DNA from: Amoebophrya sp. AT5.2
Taxonomy: Eukaryota; Sar; Dinophyceae; Syndiniales; Amoebophryaceae
Assembly (NCBI GenBank): GCA_005223375.1
Contig: RXOD01004612.1
Span: 1 to 19,935 of the forward strand
Reading direction: 5' to 3'
DNA: 19,935 nucleotides
Shown one piece after another: positions 9,892 through 18,259 of the stretch. The notes under the pieces are model-generated. The model had not been told where the DNA came from and did not search any database. It was given only the letters and a program-made list of their open reading frames with translations. The translations under genes and the position numbers were made by a program. Each line of letters begins with the position of its first letter. The stretch's first letter is position 1.

Positions 9892-10868
9892 TTTGATGCC
9901 AGGTGAGTGAGAGAGCAAACAAGACAGTCGAAGCTGCCATCTTCCTATATCAATGATAGAAGTGTCGGTCCTCGTGTAGAAAATGGGATAAACATAATAA
10001 AGCTGATGTTGAACAGTGCGGCTGCGGGCAATGCAAAGGAAAGGGAGTATAGAAGATTCTAGATTGATCAATCTCAAGCCAGGTTCAGACTAAACATGAA
10101 GTAAAAATACGCTGCCAGAAACAGCATCTATCCAAAAATCAGTAGCAGTACTACAACTCCTGGACCTGGTGCTATTTTTTAGGAAATCATTCTAGCACTT
10201 CTTGGTGCTCTTTCTGCGAGTTGTACGCTCTCCAGGGTGCTGATACGTGATTTATCATTTAAAATAACGAAGCAAAACTACCGACGCTGACGCCGGCCTT
10301 GCGGAAAATCTCGTGTGCGTGCTTCTCACAGACACAGAAACTAATTGTCGCACAACTCACACATTCTCTCTTTGTTTCCTTGTTGCTTCTCTCAAGTTTA
10401 ACTCTTCTCCATTACTCTGTACTCTCCTCGCTCGTGCAGTAAGGACACCTCCTAGCTATGATAGTGAGACATGTGTTCATTCAACGCGCATTCAATCGCG
10501 TTTAAGACCGCCATTTCTTTGTCGTGGCCTCGGGGTCTTGTTTGACGAAAAAAGGGAAATTCCGGTCGCTTTGTTCTTGACATGAAGAAATAAACATCGT
10601 TGCGTCATCATCCGCTCGATAGCGGTCCCTGAACGCAGTTTCAAAAAGTGTTCTTTGCCCACGTTTTGTCGGCGCCACAAAGTTTTCTTCGAATGTGGCC
10701 ATCCCCATCAACCACTCACAGTGAAAAGGGTCGCGCGTCCTCAACGTCAAACTCTACTGATCTGGGCCATGGAATGAGACAGAGAGTAGTTGTTTACTTC
10801 TGAGGGATTTTTTTTTGGATTTTAGTGCGGGTTCTTCAAGCGTGTCGAACACGACAGCGTCCATTGAT
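9857..10868. other. Unresolved region: 3' flank of the p47-like gene and 5' end of the laminin-domain gene
   Basis: On the minus strand two short ATG frames look like signal peptides. One starts at 10127 (MLFLAAYFYFMFSLNLA, then stop). The other starts at 9940 (MAASTVLFALSLTWHQ, 27 codons, stop TGA at 9859-9857, directly before the GTAAGT donor). Neither joins the next exon through a GTA-type donor in frame. GTAC donor-like sites occur at about 10226 and 10151 and a GTAG site at about 10283, and a pyrimidine-rich AG lies near 10022, so small unrecognised exons are likely. Just past the p47-like stop the plus strand has a run of T (about 10807-10817), that is, A-rich on the coding strand. Confidence 0.4.
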
Positions 10869-12026
10869 CTACGACTTGACGTTTATGCTGGCTTTCAGCA
10901 GGCCGGCGGCTTTCAGTGTCGCTACCTTGTCGATGATAGGTTTTGGCGGGAACCCCTCCGTCAGTTTGAACTCCGAGACCCCGGTGCAATCCTCAACGAA
11001 CTTGTACAGGTCGGAGACCAACGCGTCCTCGTTGAACTCCTGTTGGTTTTTACAGGGGAGTTCAAGGAGGAGGAGGAGGACAGGTTAGCTTCAAGGAAGT
11101 TCTTTCCTTCGGGTTAATTAAGATATAAAGAAAACGAAAGTCTACGTGTACGCTGTAATAATTGTCGTTGTGATCGTCCTTGGTATTCAAGTTCATATGA
11201 GTTTGGGACCAGACCAGTATAATGGGATTGATCCAAAACCAGAAGATTTTGTCAGTACCTGCGTCTGTCTCCTTCCATCGCCAAATCGGATCATTATGCT
11301 GGTGACCGGCTTGCTCGGATCCACGGTAACGCTGCCTGCACCCGTCGCCGTCGGCCCAGCTGTCGCGCCCTGCGACAAATCTGAACGTGAACAAAGTGTG
11401 TGGCGTTTAAATATACCTTAGACGTATGTGCTCGAGGCGGATGAAATAACAGATAATTAAATAAAAAATATGTCATATTTTTTAAGTTATGATACATCAC
11501 GACGACAACATGCTGGGCATGCAGCCCCCAGAAAATCATGGCCAGAGTGAATCTATGTGCTCGTAAATGTAGATGACGTGGGAGTACCTGCCTGCCCCGG
11601 TTGTATTGGTTTGTAGCTGCTGCTCCCGCTGGAGCCGGTCATGGCCGCTGCTCCTGGTGCTTCGTACTGCGCCGGTCTCTTGTCAATTACCGCGATGTGC
11701 ACGGGTGTGCCGTCCGCCGCTTGCAGCTCTTCTGGCGCGTTGCCGGCCTGGATGTCGTCCACGAACTTTTTGTTTTTCGGGTCCGCGAGGGATCGCAGCG
11801 GACCGCCGTTGACCGTAAAGCCATCGGCGTAGAGCGTGATCTGGGCAGAGCCGTGCGGAAGGGAGCCACCAGTGACGGCGCCGGCTGCGCGGGCGGCCGC
11901 GAAGGCGTCCGCAGCTCCGGATGAATCTGGGTTCTCCTGTCCCTGCCCGGGCTGCAGCACGGCCATACTGGAGTAGGAGCGAGGTGGCATCGATATTCCG
12001 TTCCAATCTATCATTGATTCTTTCAT
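10869..12026 (-). CDS. NSFL1C: p47/Shp1-type p97 (Cdc48) adaptor with SEP and UBX domains (3 exons, 243 aa)
   Basis: Adaptors of this family link the AAA ATPase p97/Cdc48 to membrane fusion, ubiquitin-dependent degradation and phosphatase assembly. Exons: 12026-11588, 11380-11259, 11039-10869, giving exactly 732 nt; introns are 207 and 219 nt with donors GTACTC and GTACTG. Residues about 62-125 are a SEP domain (ITLYADGFTVNGGPLRSL...FVDDIQAGNAPEEL). Residues about 172-241 are a UBX domain: VTSIMIRFGDGRRQTQ, then EDALVSDLYKFVED, the loop GFPPKPI in place of the usual FPR-type turn, and LKAAGLLKASINVK. The first 60 residues are Ala/Gly/Pro-rich, and I see no N-terminal UBA domain, which animal p47 carries; yeast and plant members vary. 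The start at 12026 is the first ATG, with further in-frame ATGs at residues 5 and 13. The family call is firm; orthology to p47 rather than to UBXN2-type paralogues is likely but not proven. Confidence 0.92.
11032..11065. repeat. Inverted repeat enclosing the last 3' splice site of the p47-like gene
   Basis: TTGAACTCC at 11032-11040 is the exact reverse complement of GGAGTTCAA at 11057-11065, with a 16-base loop. On the transcribed strand the 3' arm spans the junction CAG^GAGTTCAA (exon 3 starts at 11039). Folding would bury the acceptor in a stem, immediately after a (TCC)n tract. Confidence 0.7.
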
Positions 12027-13295
12027 CTCATGTGCGGAGTCAGCTCAGTGTCTGTGTGTTTGTATTAAAAAGTAAGAAGTACAAGTACTGCGGTGTCGAT
12101 AACAATGTATATGTCACAAGTACCCGCTTCTTTCGCCCCCAGAGTAGGATTCGATTCCTTTTTTTCCCTTTCCTTTCTTGGCATCCCGATCCGCCTCTTG
12201 GTCCCGTCGCATGTCAGCCATCGTCCTCATCTTACAGCGGTTTTTGGTGGGCCAAGCCCGAGAAAACAACTTGTAATACAAGGCTAGTCCTAGTCCTAGT
12301 GCTCCTTCACTCAGCTTTATTATTTTCTATTGCTTTCTTGTACAGTACTCCTATCGACGCACTGCGGAGGAAAGCGAGACCGAGACGTGCGCGAGGGCGA
12401 GATTATAAATTAATAAGTCGCGTAGTAACCGTACGTACGTTATGCTCACTTTTATTGTCGGCTTCAGATAGAAAGCGAGGGCGCTGCGAAGTAGCACGTC
12501 GTGCACGGTAGCAGGGTCGGTAATCATTCGGACCTAAAAAGTTTCCTCATCTACCACTCGCCAAAAGGTTGCGATTTTCATCTCGCAGTTTTGAAATTGT
12601 GAACCGACGGCGAGAGATTGAGAGAGCATTCATCGTTGCGGAGGCATGAACATCAACGAAAGCAAACTTGGTCACGGCCTTGGGGATGGCAGCCTGAGGC
12701 GCCGTAGAAGGAGGCCCAGACAAAGCTGCGGAGAATGGAGGTACAACAACGAGAAAGCTTTTAGTCTACGTACTCAATGCAGAATTTTGCTCATCTTCTT
12801 CATATCGGAATCATCCAATCCTGGGCACTTCTTCCAGAATGAACAATCGAATGGATGAATCAAAATTTTTCTGAAACCGATTTCCAAAATGGTGCAGCTG
12901 CAGCCAATGCATGGATTGTACAATCAAGGTGGAGCTGTATTGTTATTTTCGGTGTGCCTGTGCTGTGCGAAACATGGAGAACTGAGCGAGGCAGAATGTC
13001 TACCTAGAAGTGCGAATGTCATGTTTTTCGGAATTGCGAGTGCGACAGTCTACGTACTTACCTACCAGTTCGTGCATCGATTCATTGCTTTTCTCATCGA
13101 GCTCATGCAGCCATAGCCAAGGATTGTGTTTATAATAAAGAGTACATCTTCCGAAGATGAAGATCATGATGAATGCAGGGGCGCAGCCCGGACCCGAAGT
13201 TCTACTTTAACGGCGATGCACGCCTGCGGTTCATTTTCCTACACATACACTTAGGAATAGGATCACGACCAAGTACTAGGGCGCACAGGCACAAA
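12027..13295. other. Intergenic region with short plus-strand ORFs
   Basis: About 1.27 kb lies between the 3' end of the SNARE-like gene and the p47-like start. No minus-strand frame of useful length exists here. A short direct repeat (CTAGTC units, about 12283-12298) and CGTACGTACG-type runs (about 12430-12440) are visible. Two plus-strand ORFs are described separately or under findings. I see no RNA gene. Confidence 0.4.
12889..13116 (+). CDS. Possible small membrane protein on the opposite strand (75 aa, hypothetical)
   Basis: The frame runs from ATG at 12889 to TAG at 13114-13116. It has two hydrophobic stretches, GAVLLFSVCLCCA (residues about 15-27) and an extended one from NVMFFGIAS to FIAFLIELM (about 44-73), separated by a hydrophilic loop (KHGELSEAECLPRS). 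There is no family resemblance that I know. An upstream plus-strand stretch (TAG^AAGGAGGCC... to a GTACAAC donor near 12740) could splice in phase 0 onto the AG at 12897, giving an extended N terminus. G/C at third codon positions is lower than in the minus-strand genes, so this may be a chance ORF. If real, it would be the only plus-strand gene in the window. Confidence 0.22.
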   Translation: MVQLQPMHGLYNQGGAVLLFSVCLCCAKHGELSEAECLPRSANVMFFGIASATVYVLTYQFVHRFIAFLIELMQP

Positions 13296-16200
13296 TCACA
13301 GCACGTACGCCCTGAGCAACAGAATGCTACTCACAACAAAGACACCGCAGAGCATGCGCAGCGTATGTGGCTGGTTGTTCTCGTCCACTACAAAGCGCGC
13401 CACGAACATCTGCGACATCCAGAGGCACGTCCATTCCTCGGCTTCGTTTTCGGCCGATCGGTCTTCCAGCCAGCGCTGCATCCGGTGGATTTGCGCCGAC
13501 ATGGTGTCTTGCAGTTCTCGGAGCGACGGGATCATCATGTTGCCGGACGAAGCAAAGGAAAAGTTCCTCGTCGACGTTCTTTCCGCGTCGAAGTTCGCCC
13601 CACGGCTATCAGCGGCGAAGGCCGCACCGATGTCACCGGCACCACCATTCTGATGTTCCAGGTCGTTCATTAGGTCGGCTTGCTCGCTGAGCTCCCTTTT
13701 GATTTCTCGCGCTTGGCACTCCAGCTTGTCGGTGAGACGATCCAGCTCGTGGAGGTCCTTGTTCTGTTGTTGCAGCCGCATCGAGGCGAGCTCAATCTGG
13801 ACGAGGTCGCTGGGCAGCTTTTTCAGATGCCGTTCGTCGGGATGGTCGTCATCTTCAATTGCAACGTGGCCGCGGCTGCTGTTCTTATTCCTGCTGCGGC
13901 TGGCACGGCTTTTTCGGTCGCTGCTACCTCCAAGTTGTGCTGAAAGGGGGGAGCCTCGTTTGTTGGCGCTACGTTTGGGCGAGAAACCGGTGACCGTGCG
14001 AGTTCGCGTCGTCTTGTTGTGCTTTGGGCTTGGACTGTAATTCTGCAACAGCGGCAACTTCGAAGATGAGCTGGAGGATGGCGCCCCTGGGCGGGCCGAA
14101 AATGTGCTGTCTGCTGTATGTGGACTTCTCCTGCCTGTATCGGCTGTGCGTCTTTCTGCTTTGCTTGCTGGTCCTCCGAATCGCTTAGCAGAAAGGGGTA
14201 CGGACGAGCGATGACCGGGACTTGGAGTTTCTTCTGGCGCGTTGTCAGAATTCATTTCGTTTCCACGGTGCTCCTCTTTCAACATACGTAACAGCGGTTG
14301 TTCCACGACCGGCGTGCCGTGGAATGACGAGAGGGGCGACTGTTGCATTCCTGCGGGGGACGAAAAATTGTGGTGCTTTGCCCCACTCAGGTCTTCGTTT
14401 CTTGTCGCTGCGGCGAGTATATCGCGCGCAGTCGTTGGGTAGTTGCATTTTGCTTTCTTCTCCGGACGGTGATCGTCATCATCTTCCAGACACTTCGGTG
14501 TGTTTCCCTTTCCCACCGATCCTATTAGACCGAAACCACCCTCGTCCCGCCGCACATGATGGTCCGTGCGGCTCGGCGACCGAAACAACTTCCCCGTATT
14601 CTTCCTCGTCGGAGACAGCACCTCGCGGCGGAATATCTCGTCTTCCGCTTTTTGCGCCGCTTCGACCAACGGCAGGGAACTATCGTAACCGTAAGCCGTC
14701 GTGGCTGTTGCGGTAGCCGCTGTGGTGCTTGTAGCTTGACTTACGCTCCGTTCCTCAATTTCAGCATGATCAGGAGCCGGAGAAGCAGGTACAGTCGTTG
14801 AGGCTACTTGTACTTCCGCTTCATCTGCTTCCCCCGCGGTCGAAACGAACAGAAGTCCCTTCGTGAGTCCGTCCGCCATTGTGTGCAACAACCCGTCCGA
14901 TCCGGATGCGACCTTCTTTTTCGCCCTCTCCAACCCACTCGACAGCGTCCCCTGCAGTTTTTCCAGGCCAAGTCCGACCCCTTCGATGCGGCTCTCGAGC
15001 ATTTCGGGAAGATTCGTTAGCGTCTGCACCAACTGCTCTTCCGGCGTGGTGGCAGAAGCGCGCTCGATTTGCTTTTCGTGCTCTAGTTTCGGGCGCGGTG
15101 CAGCAGGGCCATCCGCCGGCCGCGCGGCGGTCGGGACGACGGGGAAGCACTGTGTGGGAAAAAATTGCTCCTCACCTCGCGCAATCGACGAGGGAGTCAG
15201 TGGCGAGCAACCATCGGCTTCTGCTTCTGCTTCGGCACCAGCATCGTCGACAGCGTCCTCGAAGGGGTCGCGCGCTACTGCAGGTGTGGCCACAACCTCG
15301 TTCTCAATATCGCTTGCAGTTGCGTGACCGCCAATGATCGTAGACTCGCCGGACGAGCAGTACGGTACCGAAAAAGCACTGCGAAGAACCTGTGGAGTTT
15401 TCTAGTATAGCGCCTCATGATTTTTTCAAGCGCTTCCGTATACTCAAAAAATTGTTTGCATAATCACGTATCCCTGCACCGTAATGAAGATGGTCCTGCC
15501 CGATCAAGGCAGGATAATACTCAGCGTTCCTCTACGCTTGGCTTGCGAGAAGAACGCATCTTCAAATTGATACTCAGATTATAAATTAGAGGTACCCCCG
15601 CCGCCGCCTCGTGCTCGTGTAGCTTTTTCTCGTGATCATCCTTGTGAGTTCTGCCCTCGTGGTCGTCTGCCTCGTCTCCCGTCTGCATTGCCGATGAGGA
15701 CGAGTACGTTGCGCCTGAGGAATCGTCTTCTGCCGCGTCAACGGTCGATGCCAAGTTATCATTATCCCACGCGTGCTGGTTAACCTTTTTCGTTTCTTGT
15801 CCGATTGCGCGTGACCCGCCCCTCTGACCACCACCACCATCACCTCCAGAAGGCCGCGTGTCGTCCAGTGTACGTTGCATCCGCACGAGGCTCTCCGCAT
15901 CCTCCTCGACCTCCCACTGCTGCTCCAAGATGCTGGCCTCGTGCTCGTCCGCGTTTGCGTCCTCCAGCTGTACTTCTCCAGACGAGGACGAGCATTCCGA
16001 AGCTGATTGGGAGTTCGCAAGAGAGGAGAGGAACCGCAGTCGATCTGCGCGCAGGGGGGCTCTTGCCGGATCCGCATCTTCAGGGAGTTCTTCCCCCTCC
16101 GACAGCGCGTTACCGCTGAGGATATTCCCGCGTGGTTTCAACTCACTTTCAGGATGGCGTTCTTCCGGCGACGTCTTTCCGTGCCCGCCCCCGTGACCGC

Positions 16201-17320
16201 GACCACTTAGCGGGGGCTGCAACCTGTCCGTGACTGTCATTGGCGTGTGGGCGGTCAGAGACTCAGGGGAGAGATTGTCATGGACCAAGTCGCCGTACTC
16301 CTCGAACCGAGCCGGCGAAAACACCGAAAATACTCGCCGAGACCCGCCGCCGAACATCTCGTCGTCGTGGTCTTTCTCTTCGTCTTGTTCCCTCGCAACA
16401 AGCCGATCCTCCTCTTCCGCCGGAGCTGCTGCTTCCTTACTCTGCTCCCGTTGCTCCCTTTCCAGACGCCGATTCTCGAGCCGCTCGAAAAGCGTCTGCG
16501 CTCGCGTCGGACCAGCAGGGTTGGGCTCAGAAACAGATGATGTGCCAGCAGCTTGACGCTTTCGCAATGCCGGCGAGTCCGCGCTCGTTTTTGCTTTCAG
16601 GAGCAAGAAATGCTTTTCCAGCGACCGAAATTCTGCGTCAACAGCGGTGAACTTCTCAGCAACGTCGCGCAACTCGTCCTCGCGCTCCTTCAAGGTCGGC
16701 GGCGGCAGGTGCCTGAGCTTGTTTGTGAGCAAGCGATCCAGCAGCTTCAAATCCAACGTGACGACTGAGAGGTGCTCGTCCACAGCGCGGATCTTGTCTT
16801 GAACGACGGATTGGAGGTTTAGTTCTACTTGGACGTCTACCGAACCCGAATTATCGCAGCCCGCCTGATGCGGCGAGGAGGACCACGAAGTGAGCGGAAC
16901 GGAAATAGACGCAGACGGAGAGGTGAATGCGTGTGGACTCGCACGAAGGCTTTGGCTTGCGCTTGGGTCGTGACAGGCCGCCTTAGTTGACGAGGCTTTT
17001 TCGAGCTCTTCCAAGCTTTGCTGCAGATCGAGCAGGGAGTCTGCTATCCCACGTAAAGCGCCGTCGGCGTCTTGCACGGTGGCGTCGAAGGACAACTCGG
17101 GAGTGGCCGGCTTTTTCGCGCAGGCGCGAGGCCCTCGTCCTGGTGCCCCGGCCGGGTAGGTCCCGCCGAGGCGGGGCGGGTTGGGAGTGTAATGATTCGC
17201 ACCGGTGCAGGCGGTCGGCCACAGCGTCGAGAACAAGTTCGAGGAAGGACCCGGCGTTGAGACCAACGGCGGAGTGCGGGTCTCACCCTCGGCCTCAGAA
17301 GTAGTGCCGACGAAGGACAT
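13296..17320 (-). CDS. Large tail-anchored protein with N-terminal helices and a SNARE-like segment (2 exons, 1272 aa)
   Basis: Exons 17320-15596 and 15389-13296 join in phase 0 (AAAG^VLRSAF) across a 206-nt intron with donor GTACCT and acceptor CCACAG, giving exactly 3819 nt. The start is ATG (MSFVGTTSEAEGE). Predicted helices lie at residues about 85-112, 165-203 and 209-245 (for example VVQDKIRAVDEHLSVVTLD). A long Ser/Glu/Asp/Gly-rich disordered region follows. Residues about 1107-1156 are a heptad segment with the Qc-SNARE look: LHELDRLTDKL, then REIKRELSEQADLMNDLE with Q1145 at the would-be zero layer. About 40 low-complexity residues and a second amphipathic helix (LRELQDTMSAQIHRMQRWL) precede the terminal hydrophobic anchor at 1254-1272 (MLCGVFVVSSILLLRAYVL). 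Known SNAREs share the order helical bundle, SNARE motif, C-terminal anchor, but are far shorter. The gene call is good; the SNARE identity is a hypothesis. Confidence 0.72.
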
Positions 17321-18259
17321 TTGCTCGGGTTGTCGACGTCTGCATCGAGGAGACTTGCCACGCGGCTGCGCCTAAAGGTACAGTGAGATTTGTTTTTACA
17401 CTACGAGACTGTCTGACCACGTCAGGAGAGAGTTTTCAGAGCTAGTAGTATTAGAGCCCGTGGCCGTGGCGACTAGATACGAGAAGGCGAATAGATACAA
17501 AGCCATACACTTGGCTGCCGCCTTAGCGGCCCCGTACGAGAATACGAGGGCGAATAGATACGAGTAGACGGCGCCGCTGAAAGACTCGATTACGATTTGT
17601 GTTGTGTTCGCACTTCGATCTTCACGATGTTGATGCCGACCTCAAACAACTCGTAAAACGCAAGGGTCGACGGAGTCGATGCAAAACAATTCGAAGGGGC
17701 GACGAACACATCATGTCATGTAACCCCTTGCAGCGGGAGACAGAGACCATGGCAGAGCACCAGTCTCATCTTCACTGAGGAAAGACGAAAGCTCTTTCCA
17801 CGTGCGTCTGCTCGACGTACGGCTGTGTTTCCTGACGAAGATGATTCAATTTCACTGAACTTCGAGGATGAAGAAGAAAAGCTTGGCCTTGGAACTACCC
17901 CTACGCATCGCGTTCCATTATATCTGAAATGCTTTGCCTTCGACGCAGCACTTTCTTTTGTAAAGGTCTGCCACTGTCTTCGTATCCGAGACCAAATCAA
18001 GCCGTGCTTTACAGTTTGAAGGGACCGAGTACAGTATCGGCTTTCTAGCCTGAGCCATCAGATGAGTAAGTAAAAGTATGTGTCGCTCCCAGGAGGTGGG
18101 ATGAGGGCCTCGTATGCGAAGAGCAAGACCGGAGCGATTTACCCATTTTCTATTACAAACTAACATAATTAAATTTCTGGTGAATGTTGGCTTCATTGTG
18201 TGCTGGAGGGCGTATTTGTTGGGAGCAGCTCACTTTCTTCCCGGCGGTGTATCGGTATG
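17321..18259. other. Intergenic region upstream of the SNARE-like gene
   Basis: About 0.94 kb with no confident gene. A cluster of three imperfect 16-base repeats lies at 17468-17564. Near 17815-18019 both strands are open: the plus frame is acidic (FPDEDDSISLNFEDEEEKLG) and its complement is serine-rich (SFSSSSSKFSEIESSSS). Neither has an ATG start with support, so I leave both out. Confidence 0.4.
17468..17564. repeat. Three imperfect direct repeats, GGCGAATAGATACGAG type
   Basis: Copies lie at 17468-17483 (GGCGACTAGATACGAG), 17486-17501 (GGCGAATAGATACAAA) and 17549-17564 (GGCGAATAGATACGAG), with extra TACGAG pieces at about 17535-17547. They sit 150-250 bases upstream of the SNARE-like gene's start codon. 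Confidence 0.7.

Noticed and set aside
10492..10750. Minus-strand ORFs after the p47-like stop
   Set aside because: No recognisable family, non-ATG start for the longest, and position in the 3' flank of a complete gene.
12140..12175. T-loop-like GGATTCGATTCC (tRNA)
   Set aside because: It runs straight into a T tract with no acceptor stem, anticodon arm or D arm.
14863..15337. Overlapping plus-strand ORFs of about 150 codons
   Set aside because: They are antisense to the long, codon-biased second exon of the SNARE-like gene and have low-complexity Ser/Arg composition.
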